Shown here one piece after another: positions 43,852 to 52,407 of a DNA stretch of 64,000 nucleotides. Position numbers and translations under genes: made by a program. Within the stretch, counting starts at the first letter, position 1. The number at the start of each line of letters is the position of its first letter. The notes beneath the pieces were generated by a model that was not told the origin of the DNA, ran no database searches, and worked only from the letters and a program-made list of their open reading frames with translations. Source of the DNA: Bacillota bacterium (GTDB lineage Bacteria > Bacillota > Clostridia > Christensenellales > UMGS416). The DNA lies in contig JAEYRH010000009.1 of the NCBI GenBank assembly GCA_023435705.1, positions 62,001 to 126,000 of the forward strand. Direction: 5' to 3'.

Positions 43852-44424
43852 ATGAAAAAAGGTTTGATCGCAGCGTTGCTGCTTGTGCTGTTTGCCGGAT
43901 TGATGACCGGTTGTATGGGCGGAGGCATTGCGGCCGAGGTGACTGCCAGCCCGCTGCCCTCCGGCGTGAAGGCCAGCCCGTTGCCCTCGCTAAACCCCCA
44001 GGTTAAGCCGGAGCAATTGATCTCAGCCCAGGAAGCCGCCCAGCTGTTGGGCGTGGAAAAGATCCCCGAGCAGTCCGTTGGAGCCACCACGCCGCCCAAT
44101 AGCATCGCCAAGGAGGGCATGTATTTCGCCTTCTATGATGCCGGCGATGGCCGCTTTTTGCAGATCACGGTCCACCAGCGCGCCGAGGAGCTTTCCACAA
44201 TCGGTGTGCCCAAGGATCTGTTTGACCGCCTGCAGCGCAACGCCAAGGATCTTGTGGCGGTGGAGGGCGTGGGTGACAGCGCCTTTATTGCAGCACCTGG
44301 CCTGCACATGATGGCCAATGGCTATTATGTGGTGATTGCCGTGGGCGACCCCACTGCGGCTAAAAACGTGGAAATTCTCAAGAACGCCGGCAAATTGGTT
44401 GCGGAAAAGCTGGCGGCGAAGTAA
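43852..44424 (+). CDS. Uncharacterised lipoprotein
   Basis: 190-residue exported lipoprotein: signal with lipobox LMTGC near residue 21, a Ser/Pro linker in which ASPLPS occurs twice, and a mature domain of about 140 residues (ISAQEAAQLLGV ... FYDAGDGRFLQITVHQ ... VEGVGDSAFIAAPGLHMMANGYYVVIAVG). The tail resembles small surface proteins that carry an adduct-like VGDSAF motif, but no function is known. It lies 73 bases after the second gerB and is closed by a terminator; it may or may not be part of the ger operon. Confidence 0.75.
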   Translation: MKKGLIAALLLVLFAGLMTGCMGGGIAAEVTASPLPSGVKASPLPSLNPQVKPEQLISAQEAAQLLGVEKIPEQSVGATTPPNSIAKEGMYFAFYDAGDGRFLQITVHQRAEELSTIGVPKDLFDRLQRNAKDLVAVEGVGDSAFIAAPGLHMMANGYYVVIAVGDPTAAKNVEILKNAGKLVAEKLAAK

Positions 44425-44442
44425 ACCGTCTTCAGTAACACC

Positions 44443-44471
44443 AAGGCCTCCCTTCGTGGGAGGCCTTTTTG
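44443..44471 (+). terminator. Intrinsic terminator after the lipoprotein gene
   Basis: AAGGCCTCCC, loop TTCGT, GGGAGGCCTT and a T run; the near-perfect stem can also stop the convergent SDR gene. Confidence 0.88.
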
Positions 44472-44492
44472 CTTGTCTGTGTCACGGGCAGG

Positions 44493-45254
44493 CTATATCG
44501 CCGGCATCACTGTGCCGCCGCTCACTGGAATGATCGCGCCGGTGATGAAACTGGCCAGGCCGCTTGCCAAAAACGCCACCGCATTGGCAATCTCCTGATC
44601 GGTGCCCCGGCGCTTCATCGGCACGTTTCGCTCGTAATCGGGGCTGGACTCCGTGCCGGTTGCACGATCCCTGTCGCTGATCGTCCAGCCTGGCGCCACC
44701 TGGTTCACGGTGACCTGATGCATGCCGACTTCCCTTGCCAGCACCCGCAGCACGCCATCCATGCCGCGCTTGCCAGACACATAGGCGGACTCGGTTGGTG
44801 TGCACTGCAGCGCGCACTCGGTGTTGATGCCGATGTAGCGGCCGCCTTTCTTCTCGATCATCGCCGGCACAAAGGCTTTTGCCAAAAACACATTTTGCAT
44901 CACGCAGGACCGGAACTGGCTTTCGTAGTCTTCCTGCGGCTGGTTCAGGATCGTCGTCCACTTGTATTGGATCACGGCGTTTGCCACCACGATGTCCGGC
45001 GAGCCGAGGGCTTCAACGACAGATTTGCTCATCGCCAGTACCGACTCCAGGCTTGTGATATCTGCCTGCACCGCAAAGGCTCGGCGGCCTATCGCGCGCA
45101 CCTCATCAGCCAGTTCTTCTGCTTTTGCGCTGTTTTTCAGATAATGGATCGCCACATCGGCCCCGCATGCCGCCAGCGTGCGGGTCATGACACGGCCCAG
45201 ATCGCCGGTTGCGCCGGTGATCAGTGCGATTTTACCGGAAAGATCAATTTGCAT
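44493..45254 (-). CDS. SDR-family oxidoreductase (FabG-like)
   Basis: 253-residue NAD(P)-dependent short-chain dehydrogenase. The cofactor motif is TGATGDLG near residue 13, the catalytic Tyr-x3-Lys is AYVSGKRG, and the C-terminus PVSGGTVMPAI is the usual substrate-loop end. The start at 45254 has GGAGG upstream; longer in-frame starts lack support. It is transcribed divergently from the MFS transporter gene at 45492. Confidence 0.9.
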   Translation of the reverse strand: MQIDLSGKIALITGATGDLGRVMTRTLAACGADVAIHYLKNSAKAEELADEVRAIGRRAFAVQADITSLESVLAMSKSVVEALGSPDIVVANAVIQYKWTTILNQPQEDYESQFRSCVMQNVFLAKAFVPAMIEKKGGRYIGINTECALQCTPTESAYVSGKRGMDGVLRVLAREVGMHQVTVNQVAPGWTISDRDRATGTESSPDYERNVPMKRRGTDQEIANAVAFLASGLASFITGAIIPVSGGTVMPAI

Positions 45255-45491
45255 CGTTGCCTCCTGCCTAATGCATCGCCCGCTTGGGGATGCCTGAGCA
45301 ACATTATAGCACGGGAAGTCATGCATTGGGGCTGGAATGGTCAAATTGCACACGTTAATCACGATCAGACCAAGGCAGACTGAGAACGCTTACCCTTGAC
45401 GGGGCAGAGAATGTGTGAGATTATCTGTTTTTGGGCACCCGGCGCGATGCATCGGGGCAACACCACATGAATCAAAAGGTCGTGGGCAAGT

Positions 45492-46694
45492 GTGATCAAT
45501 GAGCAAACACAATCCGTGAAGGGAAAGCTTTGGACCAGGAATTACGTTTTGCTGATCCTGGCCAACTTGTTTTCCGCGTTCAGCTTCAACATGGTATCCA
45601 CCATTTTGTCCAAGTACCTTGTTGCGCTTGGCGTCACGCTTACCTTCGCCGGCGTCATTGTGGGCATCTTCTCAATCACGGCGCTGGTGATCAGGCCTGT
45701 TTCCGGTGTGGTGGCCGACCGGTTCAGCAAACGGAACATCCTGTTTCTGTCCAATCTGATGATCGGCGTTTCCGTGCTGGGGTATACAGTTTCCAGAAAT
45801 GTGGAAGTCATCTTGTTTTTCCGCGTGCTGCACGGAATCGCCTTCGGCATGAGCGGCACGGCATCTGTTGCCCTTTGCAGCGAGATCATCCCCCGGGAAC
45901 GCACCGGTGAGGGCATTGGCTATGTGGGCCTTGGCCAGATCCTGGCCGTTGCCGTGGCGCCTGGGCTTGGCATCACGACAACACAATATCTGGGATATTC
46001 TCTGACATTCGTTTGTTCGTGCGTGCTGGCCGTGATCTCAGCGATGATGCTTCTGCTGTTTGACAACCAGCGGCGGATCCTTCCGGCAGAGCGGCAAAAG
46101 CGCCACAAGATGTCGTGGAAGGAACTGGTCGCCAAGGAAGCTTTGGTCTTTTCCATTGTCAACAGTGTCATGTCGTTGAACAACGGAGTCGTGAGCGCTT
46201 ATATCCTGTTGTTCTCCGAGAAGCTGGGCATTGGCAGCATCAGTGGTTATTTCCTGGTGTCGGCCATCGTGATGTTTGCTGTCCGCCCGATGGCAGGCAG
46301 GATTATGGACCGCAGAGGCCTTGCGGTGTTGGTCTATCCGGCGTTTGCGGTGGGAATCCTGGCGATGTTTCTGCATGGGGTATCCACCGCGCTTTGGATG
46401 CTGCTGGTGGCCGCGGCGATGAAGGCTGTCGCCTCATCGGCGATACAGTCCTCGTTGATGGCCGAGTGCATCAACCGGGCCGGCACCGGCCGCAGCGGCG
46501 TCGCCTCCAGCACCTATTACATCGGCGCCGACATCGGCCAGGGCCTTGGCCCCGTTATCGGCGGAGTACTCGCCAGCGCGTTCGGGTATAGTGTGATGTT
46601 CTATTTCTGCGGTGTGGTCACTTTGCTGGGCGGTGTGCTGTTCTTCATCAACCATATGGCAGAGAGGGGCAGGAGAATCACGGCACAACCATAA
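45492..46694 (+). CDS. MFS transporter
   Basis: 400-residue major facilitator transporter with about twelve helices. The loop 2-3 motif VVADRFSKRNILF and loop 8-9 motif GRIMDRRGLAVL are the family signatures, and the general layout (ISAALVIRPVSG-like helix 2) resembles drug or arabinose-type exporters. The start is a GTG with AAAGG about a dozen bases upstream. A TTGACG box at 45396-45401 may be its -35. Substrate unknown; it precedes an esterase gene by 36 bases, so the two may be co-transcribed. Confidence 0.85.
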   Translation: MINEQTQSVKGKLWTRNYVLLILANLFSAFSFNMVSTILSKYLVALGVTLTFAGVIVGIFSITALVIRPVSGVVADRFSKRNILFLSNLMIGVSVLGYTVSRNVEVILFFRVLHGIAFGMSGTASVALCSEIIPRERTGEGIGYVGLGQILAVAVAPGLGITTTQYLGYSLTFVCSCVLAVISAMMLLLFDNQRRILPAERQKRHKMSWKELVAKEALVFSIVNSVMSLNNGVVSAYILLFSEKLGIGSISGYFLVSAIVMFAVRPMAGRIMDRRGLAVLVYPAFAVGILAMFLHGVSTALWMLLVAAAMKAVASSAIQSSLMAECINRAGTGRSGVASSTYYIGADIGQGLGPVIGGVLASAFGYSVMFYFCGVVTLLGGVLFFINHMAERGRRITAQP

Positions 46695-46730
46695 GTGTGG
46701 AGATTCAAAATATTGTCTGGAGGGAATGTT

Positions 46731-47591
46731 ATGGCGGTTATCAGAATGAATTATCAATCCAAAACACTGGGCATGCCCACAACAGTGTCAATCATCCTGC
46801 CGGCTGCTGGCCTGCCCGGCAACCCATCCGGATATGCTCCGGGGGTGAAATATCAGGCGCTTTACCTGCTGCATGGCGGGTTTGGAGATGACAGTGACTA
46901 CATCCACAACACCAACATCGTGCGTTATGCCGATGAGCACAAACTGGCTGTCATCATGCCCTCTGTGCACAATTCCTGCTATACCGATTATGAGGACGGC
47001 CCCCAATACTTCACCTTTGTCTCCGAGGAGCTGCCGGAGGTCTGCGAGGCGCTGTATCCCATTTCTACACGGCGGGAGGACACGTTTGTTGCCGGCCTTT
47101 CCATGGGCTCCCATGGCGCGATGAAGTTTGCGATGAACCATCCGGAGAAATTCTCCGCTGTGCTGCTGATGTCCGGCGCTTCCTACCGGCCAGGTGTGCC
47201 CAGCGTGGTGAAGACCGTGAACGGTCAATTCGATTTTGACTTTGATATGAAAGCACCCACCGGCGGAATCTCTGCCAAGCTGAATGACCCGGACTACATT
47301 AGGGGCACTGCCAATGATGTCTATGGGGTTGCGAAGGCGAACGCACAGCAGGGCAAACAGCTCCCCAAAGTGTTTTTCCGGGTTGGCGATTGCGACCACG
47401 CCCTCTACCGCGCACTACGGGCCGAGCAAGACCTGAGGCAATGGGGTTATGAGACCGTGATCGAGGTTGTGAAAGGCATGGGCCATGAGTGGGATCTCTG
47501 GGATGAGACACTGCGCATCGCCCTGCGGGAGTGGCTGCCCATCAAGCATCGGGTGCTCAATCCAGAGGATTTTCTTCCATCGATGCCATAA
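46731..47591 (+). CDS. Alpha/beta-hydrolase esterase (EstA/FrmB, esterase D family)
   Basis: 286-residue cytoplasmic carboxylesterase. The oxyanion-side motif is LLHGGFGD, the nucleophile elbow GLSMGSHG, and the C-terminal His lies in KGMGHEWDLWD. Similar enzymes (tributyrin or acetyl esterases of the esterase D family) hydrolyse short acyl esters. The ATG at 46731 is preceded by GGAGGG; an in-frame start 12 codons upstream lacks a ribosome site. Confidence 0.88.
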   Translation: MAVIRMNYQSKTLGMPTTVSIILPAAGLPGNPSGYAPGVKYQALYLLHGGFGDDSDYIHNTNIVRYADEHKLAVIMPSVHNSCYTDYEDGPQYFTFVSEELPEVCEALYPISTRREDTFVAGLSMGSHGAMKFAMNHPEKFSAVLLMSGASYRPGVPSVVKTVNGQFDFDFDMKAPTGGISAKLNDPDYIRGTANDVYGVAKANAQQGKQLPKVFFRVGDCDHALYRALRAEQDLRQWGYETVIEVVKGMGHEWDLWDETLRIALREWLPIKHRVLNPEDFLPSMP

Positions 47592-47739
47592 AGCACTGAG
47601 AAAGCAAAAAGGCAGGGATAAACCACGCCATTATGTATTGTTAATCAGCTAAAGATTTGCCTGTATGTGCATAGGCAAATGCGGCTAACCACCTTAATAA
47701 TTTAACTACCACGGAAACGGAAAATGAGAGGAGAATAAA

Positions 47740-48450
47740 TTGCAGGAGCTTTTACAGGGTGCGGCAGCGATAGGTCTGTATGTGATCCCTACTGCAGGCG
47801 TGATGCTGGTAGCAAGATGGCTGCTGAAGGTCCCGGATGAAATGTTCCGGAAGATACTCCATTTTATCCTGTTGGGGGCATACATCCCCTTTTTGTTTGC
47901 CTTTGAGACCTGGTGGATCTCTACTGCGTTTGCGGCAATACTGGTGGTCCTGCTTTATCCGATCCTGACACTGGCAGGGCACATACCCGCCTTTTCCTTC
48001 TTCGTCAATGAACGTAAACAGGGCGAGTTTAAGTACAGTATGGTTCTGGCTTTGTCTATGATGATCGTCTGCATCTGCGTTTGCTGGGGCTGGATGGGAG
48101 ATAAATACCTTGTACTGGCCAGTACATACGCCTGGGGCGTAGGCGATGCCTTCGCTGCATTAGTAGGCAAGCGGTTTGGCAAGCATAATATCCGCTTGAA
48201 GTTTGCCGATCATCACAAGAGTGTGGAGGGCTCCGCCGCCATGTTTCTGACCTCCGCTCTGGCTGTTATTGTTGTCATGCTCATCCGGGGGGGTGGTCTG
48301 AGCTTTGCCAGTTGTCTGGTTATTTCCCTTGCTGCCGCTGCAGTGAGCACCCTGGTGGAGCTGTGTACCAACAACGGATTTGATACTGTCACCTGTCCCA
48401 CTGCTGCCATGATCGTCATACTGCCTCTGGTGCAATTGCTTGGAGGATAA
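47740..48450 (+). CDS. Phytol/dolichol kinase- or CDP-alcohol cytidylyltransferase-like membrane protein
   Basis: 236-residue membrane protein with about seven helices. The helix-loop motif WGVGDAFAALVGKRFGKH, followed by KSVEGSAAMF, is the nucleotide-binding signature of the SEC59/VTE5/CdsA-like polyprenol kinase and cytidylyltransferase group. A TTG start with AGAGGAG upstream is used. It and the next gene have lower GC than most of the window. The lipid substrate cannot be told. It is followed after 4 bases by a CDF-like gene. Confidence 0.8.
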   Translation: MQELLQGAAAIGLYVIPTAGVMLVARWLLKVPDEMFRKILHFILLGAYIPFLFAFETWWISTAFAAILVVLLYPILTLAGHIPAFSFFVNERKQGEFKYSMVLALSMMIVCICVCWGWMGDKYLVLASTYAWGVGDAFAALVGKRFGKHNIRLKFADHHKSVEGSAAMFLTSALAVIVVMLIRGGGLSFASCLVISLAAAAVSTLVELCTNNGFDTVTCPTAAMIVILPLVQLLGG

Positions 48451-48454
48451 CACA

Positions 48455-49087
48455 ATGCCCAATTCCAATTCCAAATCCGGTTCCCGAATCCTGCTTTGGT
48501 CGTTGATCATGAGCGCTCCCGGTCCCCTTGTGGTGGGCCTTGGCCTGCTTACCGGCCGCAGCTCCACCCAGATCGCGGATTTCGTCCGCAGGAGCGCCGA
48601 GCTGCTGGCCATCATCATGTCTTTTGTGATCTATAAGATCACCACCAGGGACAGCGTCTGCCACAAAGAGAAGAGAGTAAAGCTGGAGCGGAGCTCCAAT
48701 GCCTTTGTAGGTGCCATGATGTGTATCGGTGGCAGCTTTATGATCCTCCTTGCTTTGACGTCAAAAACCACAGACAAAGGGAATGTGATCCCCGGCCTCG
48801 TCATTGCGGTGCTGGGCGTGATTGCCAACACTGCTTTTTGGTGGAAATATACCAGCTTGAACAGGGCAGAACCCAATGCAATTCTACGGGTGCAGGCAAG
48901 GCTATATCGGGCAAAAAGCCTGGTGGACAGCTGTGTTACCGTTGCGCTGCTGTCGGTGGCCATCGCACCGGCATCCCCGGTTTCCTTCTGGTTGGATTTT
49001 GTCGGATCCTTGATCGTTGCCCTGTACTTGATCTGGTGTGGATTCCGGACAATCCGGGAAGCTACGAATAGAACAGACAGCAACTGA
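48455..49087 (+). CDS. CDF-like membrane protein lacking the metal-binding motif
   Basis: 210-residue membrane protein with about five helices. The overall pattern follows a cation diffusion facilitator half (SAP-like helix 1, then ADFVRRSAELLAIIMSFVIYK for helix 2), but the metal site, normally Asp-x3-His/Asp in helix 2 and HxxxD in helix 5, reads ADFVRRSAE and RAKSLVDS, so it is incomplete. It may be a degenerate transporter or one with another role. It is coupled to the preceding lipid-kinase-like gene (4-base gap), and has a GGAGG ribosome site. Confidence 0.6.
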   Translation: MPNSNSKSGSRILLWSLIMSAPGPLVVGLGLLTGRSSTQIADFVRRSAELLAIIMSFVIYKITTRDSVCHKEKRVKLERSSNAFVGAMMCIGGSFMILLALTSKTTDKGNVIPGLVIAVLGVIANTAFWWKYTSLNRAEPNAILRVQARLYRAKSLVDSCVTVALLSVAIAPASPVSFWLDFVGSLIVALYLIWCGFRTIREATNRTDSN

Positions 49088-49499
49088 TGATGGATGAACC
49101 TTCAATTAATTTGAAAGGCAATAAAGTTCTTTGATGATTATCTAAAATTATGAGATATTAATCAGTCAATATCGAAATTTTTTAGTTCTTTGTATTGCGG
49201 CCTTTTTGTCCATTTAGCCAACTCCCCTCAGTTCAAATTCTTTATCTATTTTATAACTTTCTTCCACGCTTGTCTGTACTGCAGTGGAGGATAACATTTG
49301 CTGGAACATGTCAACGAGCTTTTGACATATTTCTACAAATGATTGTTTGTCCTGTATGGGACGGGAATGAACCGTTTCATGGAAAAGAAACATAAATTGT
49401 TGATTCTGACAGATCATAGTGAACTACAGACAACAATGTTCTATAATGAGTCATGTCAGGAATTAACTCTGACGTAATATTTCAAAATGGGAGGTTATC
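49088..49499. other. AT-rich gene-free region upstream of the beta-helix gene
   Basis: No coding sequence is supported. A TATAAT box at 49442-49447, with only a weak -35 (GTGAAC at 49419), and an inverted repeat GTCAG-nine bases-CTGAC at 49455-49473 lie shortly before the GGGAGG ribosome site, a plausible promoter plus operator. The region is much more AT-rich than the flanks. Confidence 0.4.
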
Positions 49500-51491
49500 A
49501 TGAAATACTATGTAGACGCAAATGTTGCCAAAGACGGCAATGGTTCCATTGAGAGACCATTCCGAAGGATCAACGAAGCCGCGAAGCTGGCGCTTCCTGG
49601 TGATGAAGTGCTGGTAGCCCCGGGGGTTTACCGGGAATATGTGGATCCGGTTCATGCTGGCACTGAAGATGCCCGTATCACTTATTCCAGCACTACACCT
49701 CTTGGTGCTGTGATCACCGGCGGGGAACAGATAAAAACCTGGCAGCATTACAAAGAAAACGTCTGGGTTTGCCGGATTGCAAACAGTGTTTTCGGTGAAT
49801 ACAATCCTTATACAACTTTAGTATATGGAGACTGGTATTTCGCGACGCCGAATAAACATACCGGTTGTGTTTATTTAAATGACAAGGCGCTGTATGAAAC
49901 CACAACTTTAGAAGAATGTCTTAAGGGCGATGTTTATGAATGCAGCTGGGTGCCGGAAGAATCTGTGTATAAGTGGTATACTGAACAGGATACAGCTGCC
50001 GATGAGACGATCATTTATGCCAATTTCCAGGGACAGGATCCCAATGAGGAAAATGTAGAGATTAATGTCCGCCGCAGGTGCTTTATGCCTTCTGTAACCG
50101 GCATTGGTTATCATACGGTCAGCGGATTCAAGATTGATAAAGCTGCCACCAACTGGGCACCGCCTGCAGCTTTTCAGGATGGCATGATCGGTCCTCACTG
50201 GAGCAAAGGCTGGATCATTGAGGATTGTGAAATTTCAAACAGCAAGTGCGCTGGCATTTCTCTGGGCAAATATCTTGATCCTGAAAACGATCATTACTTT
50301 ACCTATAAATATGTAAAGAGCCCTACCCAGATGGAACGAGACGCGGTTTGCCGTGGCCAGTATCACGGATGGCTGAAAGAGAAAATTGGCAGCCACATCG
50401 TTCGCCGCTGTAACATTCACCACTGCGAACAGGGCGGCATTATTGGCCGTATGGGCGGTGTGTTTAGTACCATTGAGGACAACCATATTCACCATATCAA
50501 TAATATGATGGAGCTTGGCGGAGCAGAAATTTCCGGGATCAAAATGCATGCGGCCATTGATGTGGTCATGCGCCGCAACCATATCCACCATTGCACGATG
50601 GGAATTTGGTGTGACTGGGAAGCACAGGGCACACGTATTACCCAGAACCTGCTGCATGACAACCAGCGGCCATCATACGCCAAAAATCTTCCGGGAAGTA
50701 TGATGTCTCAGGATATATTTGTTGAAGTCAGCCATGGTCCAACACTGATTGATAACAATATTCTGCTCTCAGACGCCAGCCTTCGTTTTGCGACACAGGG
50801 CGTGGCCATGGTTCACAACCTCATCTGTGGTGCGTTAACCGACGTCGGTGGTGGAACAACTTGGCGCTATACACCATATCACATGCCGCACCGCACGGAA
50901 GTGATGGGCTTTATGACCTTTCTTCATGGGGATAACCGTTTCTACAACAATATCTTTGTCCAGAAATGGCCTTCTGAAGACTATGTGACCTATAATGATC
51001 AAAACGCAAATCCCAGGCGGGAAAACAGACTTGCCGGCACGCACGTTTTCGACGATTACCCAACCTATGAGGAATGGATTGCACAGTTCGATTTTTCCAA
51101 GCGTCCAAACATGATGGCTTTGGAGCCTGCTCATACAGGTCATCTGCCGGTCTGGAGCGAAGGGAATGTATATCTCAACGGTGCCAAGCCCTGGAAAAAA
51201 GAAGTGAACGGTCTGCTCGTAGAAAACAATGATCCGAATCTTAAGGTGGAACTGGTGGAAAAAGACGGTCAATATTATCTGAATACAAATGTATATGAAT
51301 ACATAAAGGATTTCAGCGATCGGATGATCCACACCGAAATTCTCGGCAAAGCCTTCGAACCGGAAGCATACTTTGAAAACGCGGATGGAACGCCGATACG
51401 CTTTGACGCGGACTACTTCGGAAACCATCGCGGCATTCATGTTATCCCGGGTCCGTTCGCATCGTCTTCTGATAGCCTTAAGCTTCTATAA
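49500..51491 (+). CDS. Right-handed parallel beta-helix protein, probably a cytoplasmic carbohydrate-active enzyme
   Basis: 663-residue protein. The N-terminus (YYVDANVAKDGNGSIERPFRRINEAAKLALPGDEVLVAPGVYRE) is the DUF1565-like start of a parallel beta-helix, and repeated N/H-rich rungs run through residues 240-450 (IVRRCNIHHCEQGG, HIHHINNMMELGGAEISG, NHIHHCTMGIWCDWEAQGTR). No signal peptide is present, so it acts in the cytoplasm. Similar folds are polysaccharide lyases and glycosidases; no catalytic residues can be assigned. Base composition and codon use look unlike the window average and more like low-GC Lachnospiraceae, suggesting transfer. Confidence 0.75.
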   Translation: MKYYVDANVAKDGNGSIERPFRRINEAAKLALPGDEVLVAPGVYREYVDPVHAGTEDARITYSSTTPLGAVITGGEQIKTWQHYKENVWVCRIANSVFGEYNPYTTLVYGDWYFATPNKHTGCVYLNDKALYETTTLEECLKGDVYECSWVPEESVYKWYTEQDTAADETIIYANFQGQDPNEENVEINVRRRCFMPSVTGIGYHTVSGFKIDKAATNWAPPAAFQDGMIGPHWSKGWIIEDCEISNSKCAGISLGKYLDPENDHYFTYKYVKSPTQMERDAVCRGQYHGWLKEKIGSHIVRRCNIHHCEQGGIIGRMGGVFSTIEDNHIHHINNMMELGGAEISGIKMHAAIDVVMRRNHIHHCTMGIWCDWEAQGTRITQNLLHDNQRPSYAKNLPGSMMSQDIFVEVSHGPTLIDNNILLSDASLRFATQGVAMVHNLICGALTDVGGGTTWRYTPYHMPHRTEVMGFMTFLHGDNRFYNNIFVQKWPSEDYVTYNDQNANPRRENRLAGTHVFDDYPTYEEWIAQFDFSKRPNMMALEPAHTGHLPVWSEGNVYLNGAKPWKKEVNGLLVENNDPNLKVELVEKDGQYYLNTNVYEYIKDFSDRMIHTEILGKAFEPEAYFENADGTPIRFDADYFGNHRGIHVIPGPFASSSDSLKLL

Positions 51492-51530
51492 TGGCCTAGA
51501 TAGAAGCGCTTCACAAAGCACAGTAAGAGA

Positions 51531-51559
51531 GAAGGAAGGGGGGCTCCCCTTCCTTCTTT
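51531..51559 (+). terminator. Intrinsic terminator after the beta-helix gene
   Basis: GAAGGAAGGGG (51531-51541), loop GGCT, CCCCTTCCTTC (51546-51556), then TTT. Confidence 0.8.
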
Positions 51560-51635
51560 GGTTCTCGTTGGCATTAACCTTTCTCAAATCTGAAATTGGA
51601 AACACCTGAAAATGACATAAAACCCAAGAAAAAGA

Positions 51636-51666
51636 AAGAAGCCAGCGTTTCTGCGCTGGCTTCTTT
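51636..51666 (-). terminator. Intrinsic terminator of the tRNA pair
   Basis: On the minus strand AAGAAGCCAGCG pairs with CGCTGGCTTCTT around a six-base loop, followed by a long T-rich run. It lies directly beyond the tRNA-Glu 3' end. Confidence 0.85.
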
Positions 51667-51741
51667 TGGCACCCCCAAGGGGACTCGAACCCCTGTTACC
51701 ACCGTGAGAGGGTGGTGTCCTAACCACTAGACCATGGAGGC
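51667..51741 (-). tRNA. tRNA-Glu (anticodon CTC)
   Basis: A full cloverleaf can be drawn on the minus strand: acceptor GCCTCCA with TGGGGGT, anticodon stem CCACC/GGTGG with loop CTCTCAC (anticodon CTC), T arm AGGGG-TTCGAGT-CCCCT, discriminator G and an encoded CCA at 51669-51667. The first acceptor pair is G-U. Four bases separate it from tRNA-Gln on the same strand. Confidence 0.95.
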
Positions 51742-51745
51742 ATCT

Positions 51746-51819
51746 TGGCTGCGGGACTAGGATTCGAACCTAGGCAAAATGAGTCAGAGTCATTTGTGCT
51801 ACCGTTACACTATCCCGCA
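51746..51819 (-). tRNA. tRNA-Gln (anticodon CTG)
   Basis: Minus-strand cloverleaf: acceptor TGCGGGA/TCCCGCA, anticodon stem AATGA/TCATT with loop CTCTGAC (anticodon CTG), T arm CTAGG-TTCGAAT-CCTAG, discriminator G and encoded CCA (51748-51746). Transcribed before tRNA-Glu as one unit. Confidence 0.95.
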
Positions 51820-51969
51820 ACATTTAGTGCGAATGGTATTTTAGCATGTGGCGGCAGCCTGTGTCAACTTTTTTATTCAGATGATGAAATGCCTGTTTTT
51901 GTCATTCGCGCTTGCCGCTGCGGCAGCGCTGTGATACAGTAAATGCATTCAATCCTCTTTGGAGGCGCT

Positions 51970-52215
51970 ATGACGCCTGATCAAAAGCCAGACAGCCATT
52001 TAAAGGATCCACACGGCAATGGGGGCGGTGCTGCCAAAACAGGTGGCTTTCACCCTGTTGCAATGATATTGATTGGTATGGCGGTGGCGCTTGGCGTGTT
52101 CATCGCTCTGTATACCTTCCATTTTTCACTCATTGACCTGGCCTGGTGCTTGCCGGCTCTGGCGCTTTCCGCTTTTCTCGTTTTCTGCGGTTCAAGGAAA
52201 CTCCGCCGTAACTAA
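51970..52215 (+). CDS. Small two-helix membrane protein, unknown
   Basis: 81-residue protein: a hydrophilic Asp/Lys/Gly-rich N-terminal stretch of about 30 residues followed by two membrane helices (about 32-52 and 58-74) and a basic end (GSRKLRRN). The ATG at 51970 has GGAGG five bases upstream; a Met nine codons earlier lacks one. No family is recognised. It stands alone downstream of the tRNA genes. Confidence 0.65.
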   Translation: MTPDQKPDSHLKDPHGNGGGAAKTGGFHPVAMILIGMAVALGVFIALYTFHFSLIDLAWCLPALALSAFLVFCGSRKLRRN

Positions 52216-52407
52216 CCGACCTGACACGCCGCAGTTTCACTCCGTTGTAACATTCCAAACCCATCCATTCCTGCCACGCAATCTGCGGGGTTATTTGTGG
52301 CCATTATTGAATTCGATTATCGTAAAGTTTAAATGTTTTGTTTTTGGGTATATAGCAAATACGCAACATAAATTTGCATGATCAACCGCTAGCGGAAGGA
52401 GAAAGAC

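Noticed and set aside
49195..49395. 66-residue open frame in the AT-rich leader
   Set aside because: No ribosome site, no family resemblance, and composition of non-coding DNA.
47592..51666. Integrated genetic element with tRNA attachment sites
   Set aside because: No integrase gene and no duplicated tRNA-Glu 3' end at the far boundary were found.
51745..51942. 65-residue frame with LGFEPRQNES motif
   Set aside because: A well-known artefact of translating a tRNA gene on its opposite strand; it covers tRNA-Gln.
52216..52407. Possible c-di-GMP riboswitch upstream of the GGDEF/HD-GYP gene
   Set aside because: None of the conserved GEMM core elements could be found in the leader.
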